Assembly: GCF_014904705.1 (NCBI RefSeq)
Contig: NZ_JACZCQ010000004.1
Coordinates: forward strand, 186,001-250,000
Reading direction: 5' to 3'
Length of the DNA: 64,000 nt
From: Nisaea sediminum
GTDB lineage: Bacteria; Pseudomonadota; Alphaproteobacteria; Thalassobaculales; Thalassobaculaceae
Shown here: piece by piece, positions 41,130 to 50,579 of the stretch
Numbering within the stretch: position 1 is the first letter of the stretch
How the letters are laid out: each line of letters begins with the position of its first letter
Notes under the pieces: generated by a model
What the model saw: only the letters and a program-made list of their open reading frames with translations
Database searches by the model: none
Told to the model about the DNA's origin: nothing
Program-made: the position numbers and the translations under genes

Positions 41130-42179
41130 CTAACGGAACAGCTCGAGACGGTTCTTGACCCGGAGGGTCCGGAACGCGCCGAGACTGACCGCAGCAAGCA
41201 GGACGAATCCCTGGATCAGGGGCTGCAGCAGCGGGTCTATCGAGAGGATGCGGAAATAGAACGAGATCACCCTGAGGATCAGCGCTCCGACGAGCGACGC
41301 GATGGCGCCGCCGACGCCGCCGAGCAGCGAGGTACCGCCGAGCACCACCGCGGCGATCGAATTCAGCGTATAGGCTCCGGCCTGGCTGATATCCGCGTTG
41401 CCCGAGGATGTCTGGATCGCGAGATAGAGCCCGCCGCATGCGGCGAAGAAGCCCGCCAGCGTGAAAGCCGCGATCTTGGCCCGCGCGAGCGGCAGCCCGG
41501 ACATGAAGGCCGCGCCCTCCGCCGAGCCGATCGCGTAGATCGCCCGTCCGGTAACCGTCCGCCGGAAGGGAAGCCAGACCCCGAAGGCAATCAGCACCAC
41601 CAGAATGACCGGCACCGGGATCCAGGCAATCGCCTGGAACCAGCCCGCATCCGGATCGAAGAGCCGGTAGGTGTCGACGAAGTCCCAGAGCGCGTTGGTC
41701 AGCGCCCAGCTCATGTCGTCGTCGACATTGCCGCCCGGCTTCGGCCGGATGAACAGGGCGAAGCCCATGGCGACGGCCCCAGTGGCCAGCGTCGCGATGA
41801 TCGGCTGCAGCCGGCCATAGACCACGATCAGCCCGTTCAGCAGCCCGAAGGCGGAACCGCAGGCGAGCGTGATCAGCGCACCGAGAAAGATCTGCCAGGG
41901 CGAACCGTGGAGCAGCTCCGAGGCGATGCAGTTGGCCAGCGTCATCACCGCGCCGACACTGAGATCGAGTCCGCCGAGCAGAACCGGCGCGGTCTGCGCC
42001 ATGGCGACGAAGATGATCGCCGCGGACTCGTTCGAGTTCTGGATCAGGATGGCCGAGGAAAAGCCCCTCGGATGCATCACATTGTAGATCGCATAGAGCA
42101 CGATCAGCATGGTGACCGCTCCGATGAAGGCGCGGTTCTGCCGGAACAGGGTGACAAGAGCTCCCGAACGCCCGCTCAT
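41130..42179 (-). CDS. Sugar ABC transporter permease, RbsC-like
   Basis: A 349-residue permease of the same family, with L-L-G-G-L-D-L-S-V-G-A near residue 75 and A-A-V-V-L-G-G-T-S-L-L-G-G near residue 275. An insert (about 150-185) distinguishes it from its partner. It overlaps the ATPase gene by ATGA. Two unlike permeases rather than a homodimer suggest a branch of the family that carries pentitols, autoinducers or less common sugars. Confidence 0.9.
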   Translation of the reverse strand: MSGRSGALVTLFRQNRAFIGAVTMLIVLYAIYNVMHPRGFSSAILIQNSNESAAIIFVAMAQTAPVLLGGLDLSVGAVMTLANCIASELLHGSPWQIFLGALITLACGSAFGLLNGLIVVYGRLQPIIATLATGAVAMGFALFIRPKPGGNVDDDMSWALTNALWDFVDTYRLFDPDAGWFQAIAWIPVPVILVVLIAFGVWLPFRRTVTGRAIYAIGSAEGAAFMSGLPLARAKIAAFTLAGFFAACGGLYLAIQTSSGNADISQAGAYTLNSIAAVVLGGTSLLGGVGGAIASLVGALILRVISFYFRILSIDPLLQPLIQGFVLLAAVSLGAFRTLRVKNRLELFR

Positions 42180-43738
42180 CGCGCGCCCTCCCCGCTTCCC
42201 GGCAATCCGATATTGAGCGAGGCGGCGACGATCGCCTCCTCGGTGACCGCCTCGTCCTCGAGTTCGGCCACGATCGCGCCGTCATACATGATCGCCACCC
42301 GGTCGCAGCAGCCGATCAGCTCGTCGTAATCCGTCGAATAGAACAGGATCGCCTTGTCCGCGTCCGCGAGGTCCCGCAGGAGCCGGTAGATCTCCTGCTT
42401 GGTGCCGACATCGATGCCCCGCGTCGGATCGTTCAGCAGGATCACGTCCGGATCGGTCATCAGCCATTTCGCGATCACAACCTTCTGCTGGTTGCCGCCG
42501 GAGAGGGTTGCGACCGCGTCCTCCTGGCGTCCGATCTTGATCTGCAGGGTCCGGATGCCCTGTTCGACCGCGTCCCGTTCGAGCTGCGGGTCGATGAAGC
42601 CGCCCTTTGAGACCTTGTCGAAGGAAGCCGCGAGCAGGTTGTCCGCGATCGACATCGGCAGCATCAGCCCCTCGGTCTTGCGATCTTCCGGCACCAGCGC
42701 GATCCGGCGTTTTTCGGATTTCGCCTCGGCCGGCGAGCCCGACAAGGCGGACACATCGCCGACGCGGGCCGCCCCGCGCACATCGCGAAGCACGCCGAAG
42801 AGCGCCAGCAGGAGCTCTTTCTGTCCCTGGCCGTCGAGACCGCCAAGGCCGACGATCTCGCCCTTGCGGACCGTGAGATCGACGCCCTTCAGGCGGTTCT
42901 CCCAGGAAAGCCCCTCCACCACCAGATGCGGCGCCCGGGACGCCTTCTCGGGTTTCGGGGGATAGTAGCTGCTGACCTCGCGGCCGATCATCAAGCGCAC
43001 GATCTCGCTGTCCGTCCGTGACCCTTTGGGGAAAGTCTCGACATGGCTGCCGTTGCGGAAGACCGAGAGCGTGTCGCAGAGCTTCTCCACCTCGTGCATG
43101 CGATGGGAAATGAAAAGGATCGAGGTTCCCTGCGCTTTCAGTTCCTCAAGAAGTCCGTAAACCGTCTCGACGTCATGGCGGGTTAGCGCGGAGGTCGCCT
43201 CGTCGAGGATCAGCACCTGCGGCGCCTTGCCGAGAGCCTTCGCGATCTCGACCATCTGCCGGCGCGAGAGGCTGAGCTCCCGGACCAGCGCGCGCGGATC
43301 GACATCCTCGCAGTGAATGCGGGCCAGCAGGTCCTCCGCTTTCTCCCGCTGGGCCTTCCCATCGATCAGGCCGAAGCGGCGCGGCGGATCGGCGAGCGAG
43401 ATATTGTCCGCGACGGAGAGATCGGGGACGAGAGAGAGTTCCTGGAAGACGCAGACGATCCCCGCAGCCGCGGCTTCCGCCGGACTGGCGAAGCGAACGG
43501 CTCGACCATCGACATGCATCCTGCCCGTGTCCGCCTGGTGCACGCCGGACATGATCTTGATGAGGGTGGACTTGCCCGCCCCGTTCTCACCCAGGATCGC
43601 GTGGATCGAGCCGAGCCGGCAGGCGAAATCGACATTCTCGAGCGCCCGCGCACCGGCGAAATATTTCGAGACACCCGCGAGTTCGAGATGCGGGCTCCCC
43701 TGCCCGTTCAGGGCGGCGTCCTGCGCCTTCGGGATCAT
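42176..43738 (-). CDS. Sugar ABC transporter ATPase, RbsA/MglA-type
   Basis: A 520-residue double ATPase. The first half has Walker A (G-E-N-G-A-G-K-S-T, about 50-58), signature L-S-L-S-R-R-Q-M-V and Walker B (L-I-L-D-E-A-T-S-A-L). The second half keeps L-S-G-G-N-Q-Q-K-V and V-I-L-L-N-D-P-T-R-G-I-D-V-G but lacks a good Walker A, as usual for this family. It powers sugar uptake with the permeases downstream. Two stem-loops separate it from the binding protein gene. Confidence 0.93.
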   Translation of the reverse strand: MIPKAQDAALNGQGSPHLELAGVSKYFAGARALENVDFACRLGSIHAILGENGAGKSTLIKIMSGVHQADTGRMHVDGRAVRFASPAEAAAAGIVCVFQELSLVPDLSVADNISLADPPRRFGLIDGKAQREKAEDLLARIHCEDVDPRALVRELSLSRRQMVEIAKALGKAPQVLILDEATSALTRHDVETVYGLLEELKAQGTSILFISHRMHEVEKLCDTLSVFRNGSHVETFPKGSRTDSEIVRLMIGREVSSYYPPKPEKASRAPHLVVEGLSWENRLKGVDLTVRKGEIVGLGGLDGQGQKELLLALFGVLRDVRGAARVGDVSALSGSPAEAKSEKRRIALVPEDRKTEGLMLPMSIADNLLAASFDKVSKGGFIDPQLERDAVEQGIRTLQIKIGRQEDAVATLSGGNQQKVVIAKWLMTDPDVILLNDPTRGIDVGTKQEIYRLLRDLADADKAILFYSTDYDELIGCCDRVAIMYDGAIVAELEDEAVTEEAIVAASLNIGLPGSGEGAR

Positions 43739-43783
43739 GTTTCCCCCGATTCCGTACTGCTGAAATCTAACAGAAGAAGAAAG

Positions 43784-43839
43784 CGGGTGCCCGCCGGGAT
43801 GGCGGACACCCGAGTGATAGCTCGCCAGGGATGAGCTAT
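43784..43839 (-). promoter_or_regulatory. Two tandem stem-loops between binding protein and ATPase genes
   Basis: One stem pairs CGGGTG...CCGCC with GGCGG...CACCCG (43784-43812). A second pairs ATAGCTC (43817-43823) with GAGCTAT (43833-43839) and overlaps the stop codon of the binding protein. They probably protect the upstream message or cut read-through, giving more binding protein than ATPase. On the minus strand a pyrimidine-rich tract follows the first stem. Confidence 0.6.
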
Positions 43840-44972
43840 TTCACGTCCTTCTCGGATTGCGCCATGATCGCCGGTCCGGTGATGTTCACGCCGCAGGGCG
43901 GGAACTCATTCACGGTGAAGAAGTTGTCCGGCAGGTCCGTCCAGTAATTCACGCCGTCCTTCAGCGTATCGTAGGTCGCGACCGGCAGCGGCACCGAAAT
44001 CAGCTGCGGCATCGCATTGCCTTCCAGCGCGGAAACCGCCGCCTTCATCGCGATCGCGACGAGGCCCGGAGACTGGCCGATGGAGATCCCGTGCAGACCT
44101 TTGGCGGAATGCTTGGCGACCAGCTTGCGGTATCCGTTCTCCGCCTCGCCGGCGATCGGGACCATCGGATGGCCGCTGTCGAGCAGCGCCTGGACCACGC
44201 CCGTGGTGCCGCCTTGGGCGGCGACCGCGTCGAAATGACCGTGCACGGCGATGGCGTCTGCGACGACCTTCTGTGCGGTGCCGTCATCCCAGTTGCCGAC
44301 CACGGAGACTCGTTCCCACTTGCCGCCGGACTTGTCGAGCGCCTCGTTGATGCCGATCGAGCGGTCGCGGTCCACGGAATTGCCCGGAAGGCCGCGGACC
44401 TCAAGGATCTTGCCCGAGGTCTTGCCCTGCTTGGCGAGCTGGTCGACGACCCACTGGCCGAACATCAGCCCCATCTCGAGCTGGTTCTCGTTGACCTGCA
44501 TCACCTTGTCGGTGTCGAGCACGTTGTCGAACGGCACCAGCACGACATTGTTGCGGTCGGCGAGACGGATCACCCGGTCGAACCCGTCCGGCGAGACCGC
44601 GATGGTGACGATGGCGTCGAAGCCCTGGTTGATGAAGTCCTCGATGGCCCCGAGCTGCGCCGGCGCGTCGGTTCCGGTCGAGACGACCTTGAACTCGGAG
44701 ATCTTGCCCTTGATCGCCGGATCCTCGGCGAAGGCCTTGGCGGTCTTGATCATCTGGATGCGCCAGGTGTTGCCGACGAAACCGTTGACCACGGCAACCT
44801 TGAACGGACCCTTGCGGGCCTCCCACTGCAGATACTTGGTGCTGCTGTTCCAGGGGGCGAAACATTCCGGTTCCGCTCCCGGACCGGAAACCACCTTCGG
44901 CCCGGCATGAGCCAGCGGAGCGGCCAGCAACAGCCCCGCGAGCGCGAGTGACGCAATGCGAATTCTCTTCAT
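43836..44972 (-). CDS. Sugar ABC transporter periplasmic binding protein, RbsB-like
   Basis: A 378-residue protein with a Sec signal peptide (about 1-23) and a mature LacI/RbsB-type periplasmic-binding fold (F-K-V-A-V-V-N-G-F-V-G-N-T-W near residue 57, E-V-R-G-L-P-G-N-S-V-D-R-D-R near 190). It contains two cysteines far apart (about 37 and 362) that could form a disulfide. It is the first gene of the transporter unit, 89 nt downstream of a FadR-type regulator. Its ligand is unknown; the W- and N-rich pocket suits a sugar or polyol. Confidence 0.88.
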   Translation of the reverse strand: MKRIRIASLALAGLLLAAPLAHAGPKVVSGPGAEPECFAPWNSSTKYLQWEARKGPFKVAVVNGFVGNTWRIQMIKTAKAFAEDPAIKGKISEFKVVSTGTDAPAQLGAIEDFINQGFDAIVTIAVSPDGFDRVIRLADRNNVVLVPFDNVLDTDKVMQVNENQLEMGLMFGQWVVDQLAKQGKTSGKILEVRGLPGNSVDRDRSIGINEALDKSGGKWERVSVVGNWDDGTAQKVVADAIAVHGHFDAVAAQGGTTGVVQALLDSGHPMVPIAGEAENGYRKLVAKHSAKGLHGISIGQSPGLVAIAMKAAVSALEGNAMPQLISVPLPVATYDTLKDGVNYWTDLPDNFFTVNEFPPCGVNITGPAIMAQSEKDVK

Positions 44973-45061
44973 GTCTTCCTCCCATTTTGCGCTCGTGGCG
45001 CGCTGACGCGGCTTTTTTCTGCAGCCGTCATCCGGTTACGGCACCCATTCCGGGAGCCCCT

Positions 45062-45805
45062 TCAGCCCCCTTCCTGTTCGGCGAAAAGAGTGCTGAAATT
45101 TTCCAGCCCAAAATCGAGATGCGACTGGGCGAGATACTGGTAGGCGATACGGTTGCGGCCCCGGAGGGCGCCGAGGATCGCTTCGTGCTGCTCATAGGTC
45201 TGTCCCCGGCTTTCGTCCGTCTGCTTGCCGAGGACCATGATTTTCAGGATGACCGGCTTCATCGTGCGGTAAACGTCCAGCGCCGACCGGTTGCCCAGCG
45301 CCGCCAGCAGGCCGAGATGAAACCGGAAGTCGTATTCGCAGGCTTCGTCGCGGTCGGCGGCCGCGCGCATCTCCTCGTTAATTCCCGCCATCTCCGCAAT
45401 GTCCTCGTCGGTGATGCGGTCGATCAGCCTGTCGGCGGACATGACTTCGAGCAGGCTGCGAAACCCCTGCACATCGGCAAAGGTCTCGCGCGAGACCCCG
45501 ATGGTCTGGAACGAGAACAGGTCGAACACCCGTTCCATCCGGCGGTCGATGATCACCGCCCCGATCTTCGGCCGCACATCGACGACGCCATATGCCTTCA
45601 GCATGCGCATGGCCTCGCGCACCGTGTTCCGGCTTGTCGCGAACAGTTCGCTGAGCTCGCGCTCGGACGGAAGCTTGTCGCCCACCCCGAGACCGCGCTC
45701 GTCGATGAGGCCGCGTATCCCTGTGGCAAGGTCCTCGACCGCGGAATTCTGCAGGTGCGACCCCACTGTCCCCGACGGACGATCAGCTGGTAGCGCTGTG
45801 ATCAT
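45062..45805 (-). CDS. FadR-subfamily GntR regulator
   Basis: A 247-residue protein read from ATG 45805. The winged helix (about 30-90; L-P-S-E-R-E-L-S-E-L-F-A-T-S-R-N-T-V-R-E-A) is followed by an FCD ligand domain (about 105-235) with D-F-R-F-H-L-G-L and H-E-A-I-L histidines that usually bind a metal and an organic acid. It probably controls the sugar-transport genes just downstream. The frame stays open for 48 codons upstream but that part is AT-rich and unlike a protein. Confidence 0.82.
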   Translation of the reverse strand: MITALPADRPSGTVGSHLQNSAVEDLATGIRGLIDERGLGVGDKLPSERELSELFATSRNTVREAMRMLKAYGVVDVRPKIGAVIIDRRMERVFDLFSFQTIGVSRETFADVQGFRSLLEVMSADRLIDRITDEDIAEMAGINEEMRAAADRDEACEYDFRFHLGLLAALGNRSALDVYRTMKPVILKIMVLGKQTDESRGQTYEQHEAILGALRGRNRIAYQYLAQSHLDFGLENFSTLFAEQEGG

Positions 45806-46278
45806 GACGAGTGCCGGTTTCCCTACATCACGGCGTCCCGACCGTGATCTTTTATTTGTTGGACCAGATTTAATTAACGACAGCAAATTTCCGGAGTCAA
45901 TCGCCTCATGAGCGCTTAAACAGGTGAATTCCAGATCATATTGGCGCAACTAAATATTCTTGGTTGGACAATAAGAAAGGCGTGTCGCACAAGCCGAGAC
46001 GCCGCAGGTCGCGGTGTGAGCCGCGGCCCTCCGGATTCCCTCGTCCCCTTCCTCCAGTGGCAAATCCCACCTCATGGAGAGCAGCACGTCGGAAACCGGA
46101 ATTCCGGCCGCTCAGAATGTGCGTTCTCGCACGGACGCCCCCCTGATCAGGCTTCATAGCTCCGCCCAAGTCCGCCCCCTATCGGAGCGGGTTCAGTATT
46201 CGAGATGTGAAATCAGCGGTTGGGTCCCCGTTTGCGAAGTCGCGGCCCCGACCGGAACGACCAAAGAGGGAAAAGAGA
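45806..46278. other. 473-nt intergenic region, AT-rich near the regulator
   Basis: The first 165 nt are notably AT-rich and should hold the promoter of the FadR-type gene. GTTGGACCA (45858-45866) and GTTGGACA (45963-45970) are near-identical direct repeats about 105 nt apart that could be part-sites for that regulator. The rest, up to the DUF1127 start, shows no convincing gene, terminator or RNA. Confidence 0.4.
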
Positions 46279-46506
46279 ATGACCAGACATCAGTTCGCCG
46301 CCGCGGGTGGACTTGGCGCGCGTCTATTGCGGGCCGCTGGCATCCAGGGCTGGTGGCTTCCGCTTCACCTGTTGCGATGCCTTAGCCGACGGATCCGTCA
46401 CCGGAAGGAATACGAGCACCTGCAGGACCTGCCGGATTATCTGCTCAGGGACATTGGAATCAGCCGGACCGAGATCGAGGAACGGATCCAGCGCCCATTC
46501 CTCTGA
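46279..46506 (+). CDS. DUF1127 domain protein
   Basis: A 75-residue basic protein. The C-terminal 40 residues form a DUF1127/YjiS-like motif (L-Q-D-L-P-D-Y-L-L-R-D-I-G-I-S-R-T-E-I). Small DUF1127 proteins in alphaproteobacteria bind RNA and affect phosphate and carbon metabolism. The start is ATG 46279, after an A/G-rich GGGAAAAGAG; the open frame further upstream is not conserved-looking. The gene stands alone, convergent with the aryl-CoA ligase gene. Confidence 0.8.
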   Translation: MTRHQFAAAGGLGARLLRAAGIQGWWLPLHLLRCLSRRIRHRKEYEHLQDLPDYLLRDIGISRTEIEERIQRPFL

Positions 46507-46560
46507 GCGCGCAATCACCGCGATTCAGGGCCGCCATTCCAACGGCAGCCCAGACCGGTA

Positions 46561-48174
46561 TCAGTGCTTCAGCCGAAAACGCTGGATCTTGCCGGTCTGC
46601 GTCTTCGGCAGAGCCTTGGTGAAGACCACCGAGCGCGGATACTTGTAGGGCGCGATCGTCGCCTTCACGTGACCCTTGAGCAGTTCCGCCTCGGCGTCCG
46701 ACGGCTCGATCCCTTCCGCCAGAACGACATGCGCCTCGACGATCTGCCCGCGCTCCGCGTCCGTGGCGCCGACCACCGCGCATTCCGCGACATGGGCGTG
46801 GGCCAGCAGCGCCGCCTCGACCTCGGGGCCGGCGATGTTGTAGCCGGCAGAGACGATCATGTCGTCATTGCGAGCAGCGAAGTGGAAATATCCGTCCTCG
46901 TCCTGCACGAAGGTGTCGCCGGTGATGTTCCAGCCGTCCTGCACGTAGTTCGCCTGGCGCTCGTCGGCGAGATAGCGGCAGCCGGTCGGGCCCTTGACCG
47001 CGAGCCGGCCGGGCGTGCCGCGCGGCACCTCGTTCATGTCCCCGTCCACCACCTTCGCCTCGTAGCCGGAAACCGGCTTTCCGGTGCAGGCAGGGTGCGC
47101 GTCACCGAAGCGGTTGGTGATGAAGATATGCAGCAGCTCGGTCGAGCCGATGCCGTCGAGCATTGGCTTGCCGGTCTTCTTCATCCACTCCTCGAAGACC
47201 GGAGCCGGAAGCGTCTCTCCGGCGGAGACCGCGCAGCGCAGGGATGAGAGATCCGCCCCCTCCTCCATCGCCCGGAGCATGACCCGGTAGGCGGTCGGCG
47301 CGGTGAAGCAAACGGTCGCCTTGTAGGTCTCGATGATCTCGATCATGTTCGGCGGCGAGGCGGTCTCCAGCAGCGTCGCCGTCGCACCGAAGCGGAGCGG
47401 GAAGATGGCGAGCCCGCCGAGCCCGAAGGTGAAGGCAAGCGGCGGAGATCCGACGAAAACGTCGTCCGGCGTCACGTTCAGCACCTCGCGCGCATAGCCG
47501 TCCGCGATCATCAGAAGGTCGCGGTGGAAATGCATGGTCGCCTTCGGCGCGCCCGTGGTGCCGGAGGTGAAGCCGAGCAGGGCGACATCGTCGCGCCCGG
47601 TCCTCACCGCCTCGAAACGCACCGGCTTGCCGAGGGCGATACGGTCGAGCTCGGCGTCGTGGTTGGCGGTACCGTCGAAGCCGACCACCGCCTTCAAGTA
47701 TTTGCTGTCCTTGCCGCAGGCGACCAGTTCGTCCATCAGCCGCGTGTCGCAGAGCGCGAGGCCGATCTCCGCCTTGTCGACGATTTTCGACAGCTCGCCC
47801 GCCCGCAGCATCGGCATGGTGTTGACCACCACCGCGCCCGCCTTGGTCGCGGCGAGCCAGCAGGCGACCAACGCCGGATTGTTGGCGGAACGGATCAGCA
47901 CCCGATTGCCCGGCTTCACGCCGTAATCCTCGACCAGCGCATGGGCGAGGCGGTTGGTCCAGTCGGTCAGTTCCTTGTAGGTGCGCTGGCGGCCGTTGCC
48001 GATCAGCGCCACATTGTCGCCGAAGCCCTTGGCGACCATGTCGTCGGTCAGCACCTTGCCGACATTCAGATATTCGGGATAGGGAAAGCCCTCGAGCAGG
48101 TAGTGCGGCTGCATGGAACCGGGCGGGAGATTGTCCCGCGTGAAGGTGTCGATATGCCCGCTCGGTCCCAGCAT
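46561..48174 (-). CDS. Benzoate-CoA ligase family, probable 2-aminobenzoate-CoA ligase
   Basis: A 537-residue AMP-forming ligase. Motifs are F-T-S-G-T-T-G-A-P-K (about 180), G-S-T-E-L-L-H-I-F (about 320), G-D-T-F (about 410) and the catalytic lysine in P-K-T-Q-T-G-K-I-Q near the end. The H-I-D-T-F-T-R-D-N-L-P-P start is typical of 2-aminobenzoate-CoA ligases. As last gene of an operon led by a two-domain aminobenzoyl-CoA monooxygenase/reductase, it should make anthraniloyl-CoA. ATG 48174 was chosen because upstream codons lie in the neighbour gene. Confidence 0.8.
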   Translation of the reverse strand: MLGPSGHIDTFTRDNLPPGSMQPHYLLEGFPYPEYLNVGKVLTDDMVAKGFGDNVALIGNGRQRTYKELTDWTNRLAHALVEDYGVKPGNRVLIRSANNPALVACWLAATKAGAVVVNTMPMLRAGELSKIVDKAEIGLALCDTRLMDELVACGKDSKYLKAVVGFDGTANHDAELDRIALGKPVRFEAVRTGRDDVALLGFTSGTTGAPKATMHFHRDLLMIADGYAREVLNVTPDDVFVGSPPLAFTFGLGGLAIFPLRFGATATLLETASPPNMIEIIETYKATVCFTAPTAYRVMLRAMEEGADLSSLRCAVSAGETLPAPVFEEWMKKTGKPMLDGIGSTELLHIFITNRFGDAHPACTGKPVSGYEAKVVDGDMNEVPRGTPGRLAVKGPTGCRYLADERQANYVQDGWNITGDTFVQDEDGYFHFAARNDDMIVSAGYNIAGPEVEAALLAHAHVAECAVVGATDAERGQIVEAHVVLAEGIEPSDAEAELLKGHVKATIAPYKYPRSVVFTKALPKTQTGKIQRFRLKH

Positions 48175-48178
48175 GATC

Positions 48179-49318
48179 TCAGCTCCCCAGTACCTGCCGG
48201 GCGATGACGATCTTCTGCACGTCGCTCGCCCCCTCGTAGATGCGGAGCGCCCGGATCTCTCGATAAAGGCTCTCCACGATTGTTCCCTTGCGCACCCCGT
48301 CGCCGCCATGCAGCTGGACGGCCTGGTCGATAACCTGCTGCGCCGTCTCGGTCGCATAGAGCTTGGCCATGGAGGCTTCGCGGGTGACGCGCGCGGCGCC
48401 CATGTCCTTGGTCCAGGCGGCGCGGTAGATCAGCAGGGCCGCCGCGTCGACGCCGAGCGCCATGTCGGCGAGATGCCCCTGCACCATCTGCAGCTCGGCG
48501 AGCGGCGCGCCAAAGAGCTCGCGCTCCTTCGCCCGCTTCAGGCTTTCGTCCAGCGCCCGGCGCGCGAAACCGAGCGCGGCGGCGCCGACGGTCGCGCGGA
48601 AGATGTCGAGCACGGACATGGCGATGCGGAAGCCCGCCCCCGGCTCTCCGATCATCGCGTCCGCCGGAAGGCGCACATCGTTGAACTTCAGCCGCGCCAG
48701 CGGATGCGGCGCGATCACTTCCAGCCGCTCCGCGATCTCGAAGCCGGGCATGTCAGCCGGCACCAGGAAAGCGGAGAGGCCTTTAGCGCCGGGCCCCTCG
48801 CCGGTACGGGCGAAAACGACATAGATGTCGGCAATGCCGCCGTTCGAGATCCAGGTCTTCTCGCCGGAAAGGACGAAATGGTTGCCATCGCGTCGCGCCG
48901 AAGCGGTGATATTGGCGACGTCGGACCCCGAGGCAGGCTCAGTCAGCGCGAAGGCGGAGATCGCCTTGCCGGCGCGGGTCCGTGCCAACCATTCCCGCTG
49001 CTCCGGCGTCCCGAAGAGCGAGACGGCGCCCATGCCGAGACCCTGCATGGCGAAGGCGAAATCGGCGAGCCCGTCATGCCGCGCCAGCGTCTCTCGGAGA
49101 ATGCAGAGAGACCGCACGTCGAGCTTCTCGCCCTCGTCGGCACCGCTCAATTTCAGGAACCCTGCAGCGCCGAGGTCGGCGACCAGCCCGAGGCAGGCCT
49201 CGTCGACATCGCCGTGATCCGCCGGCAGGTGCTCCGCGCACCAGCTCTCCAGTTTTTCCGCGAGTTCCCGGTGCTTCGCCTCGAAGAACGGCCAGGAAAG
49301 GAAGCTCGTATCCGCCAT
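48179..49318 (-). CDS. Acyl-CoA dehydrogenase
   Basis: A 379-residue flavoenzyme with the three-domain acyl-CoA dehydrogenase fold. Visible are [11 protein letters not shown] (FAD and substrate contact near 128), the W-I-S-N-G region, and a C-terminal Y-E-G-A-S-D-V-Q with a candidate catalytic glutamate. It overlaps the hydratase stop at 49318. In this operon it would oxidise a cyclic or ring-opened acyl-CoA intermediate of the anthraniloyl-CoA route. Confidence 0.87.
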   Translation of the reverse strand: MADTSFLSWPFFEAKHRELAEKLESWCAEHLPADHGDVDEACLGLVADLGAAGFLKLSGADEGEKLDVRSLCILRETLARHDGLADFAFAMQGLGMGAVSLFGTPEQREWLARTRAGKAISAFALTEPASGSDVANITASARRDGNHFVLSGEKTWISNGGIADIYVVFARTGEGPGAKGLSAFLVPADMPGFEIAERLEVIAPHPLARLKFNDVRLPADAMIGEPGAGFRIAMSVLDIFRATVGAAALGFARRALDESLKRAKERELFGAPLAELQMVQGHLADMALGVDAAALLIYRAAWTKDMGAARVTREASMAKLYATETAQQVIDQAVQLHGGDGVRKGTIVESLYREIRALRIYEGASDVQKIVIARQVLGS

Positions 49319-50130
49319 CAGTTGCCCTCGAAAACAGGTTTTTCCTTTGCGACAAAGGCTTTATAGGCGCGCTCGAAGTCCTTCGTCTGCATGCAGATGG
49401 CCTGGGCCTGCGCTTCCGCCTCGATCGCCTGTTCGAGCGACATGCTCCATTCCTGGTTCAGCTGGGTCTTGGTGATGCCATGGGCGAAGACCGGTCCAGC
49501 AACGAGGCGGCGGGCGAAGGCCATCGCCTCCTCCTCAAGCTTCTCCGCGTCATGCAGCGCATTGAAGTACCCCCAGGCGAGGCCTTCCTCGGCGCTCATG
49601 GAGCGGCCGGTATAGAGCAGCTCCGCCGCCCTACCCTGGCCGATGATGCGGGGCAGGATGGCGCAGGCTCCCATGTCGCAGCCGGCCAGCCCGACCCGGG
49701 TGAAGAGGAAGGCGGTCTTCGCCTCCGGCGTGCCGAGGCGGATGTCGGACGCCATGGCGACGATCGCGCCGGCGCCGACCGAGATTCCGTCGACCGCGGC
49801 GATCACCGGCTTGCCACAGCCGATCATCGCCTTGACGAGATCGCCGGTCATCCGGGTGAAAGCAAGCAGTCCCTTCATGTCCATATCGATCAGCGGGCCG
49901 ATGATGTCGTGAACGTCACCGCCAGAGCAGAAGTTCCCGCCGTTCGAGGCGAAGACCACGGCGTCCACGTCGTCGGCATAGGGCAGAGCGCGGAAGGTAT
50001 CGCGCAGCTCGGCATAGCTCTCGAAGGTGAGCGGGTTCTTCCGGTCCGGCCGGTCGAGCCGCACCGTCGCGATCCTTTCCTCGACCTGCCAGAGGAAATG
50101 TTTCGGCTGCAGCCCTGCCATCGCGGTCAT
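49318..50130 (-). CDS. Enoyl-CoA hydratase family protein
   Basis: A 270-residue crotonase-fold protein with oxyanion loops [10 protein letters not shown] and [13 protein letters not shown]. It overlaps the MarR gene by ATGA. It probably adds water to an unsaturated ring thioester, or hydrolyses the ring, in anthraniloyl-CoA breakdown. The family includes ring hydrolases, so either role is possible. Confidence 0.85.
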   Translation of the reverse strand: MTAMAGLQPKHFLWQVEERIATVRLDRPDRKNPLTFESYAELRDTFRALPYADDVDAVVFASNGGNFCSGGDVHDIIGPLIDMDMKGLLAFTRMTGDLVKAMIGCGKPVIAAVDGISVGAGAIVAMASDIRLGTPEAKTAFLFTRVGLAGCDMGACAILPRIIGQGRAAELLYTGRSMSAEEGLAWGYFNALHDAEKLEEEAMAFARRLVAGPVFAHGITKTQLNQEWSMSLEQAIEAEAQAQAICMQTKDFERAYKAFVAKEKPVFEGN

Positions 50131-50579
50131 CGGCCGTCTCCCTGTCTGCGAATGTTCTTGAGCCGGGCCGCGATCAGTTCCGCATCCTCCGGCGGGATGG
50201 ATTCCAGGAGCCCGTCGACCCAGCCCTCGTGGGCGGCGGCCACCTGGGTAAATGTCTCGCGGCCAAGAGGGGTCAGTCGCACCAGCGTGGCGCGCTTGTC
50301 GCCCGCGACCGGCACCCGCTCCACCAGGCCGTCCTGCACCAGCCGCTCGACGATCACGGTCACGTTGCCGTTGGAGACCATGAGCTGCTGCGACAGCTCG
50401 CTCATCTGGAGGCCCGTGCCGCTGTGCTCCAGCACCGAAAGAACGTCGAAGCGCGGCAGGGTATGGCCGTAGGCGAGCCGCATCTCCTCGCGCAGCGCGT
50501 TCTCGACGTAGCGCGTGGTGCGCAGCAGCCCCAGCCAGAGCCGAAGCCGCGCTTTGCGGGCGCTGTCCGCCTCGCTCAT
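50127..50579 (-). CDS. MarR-family regulator of the anthraniloyl-CoA operon
   Basis: A 150-residue winged-helix protein starting at ATG 50579 (M-S-E-A-D-S-A-R-K), overlapping the SDR gene by ATGA. The recognition helix area is [16 protein letters not shown], and the wing is D-K-R-A-T-L-V-R-L. Its probable targets are the two tandem 14-bp palindromes at 53672-53699, upstream of the first gene of the operon. Confidence 0.86.
   Translation of the reverse strand: MSEADSARKARLRLWLGLLRTTRYVENALREEMRLAYGHTLPRFDVLSVLEHSGTGLQMSELSQQLMVSNGNVTVIVERLVQDGLVERVPVAGDKRATLVRLTPLGRETFTQVAAAHEGWVDGLLESIPPEDAELIAARLKNIRRQGDGR

Noticed and set aside
45936-46169. Short open frames on both strands in the gap before the DUF1127 gene
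   Set aside because: They overlap each other on opposite strands, lack convincing ribosome binding sites and resemble no family.
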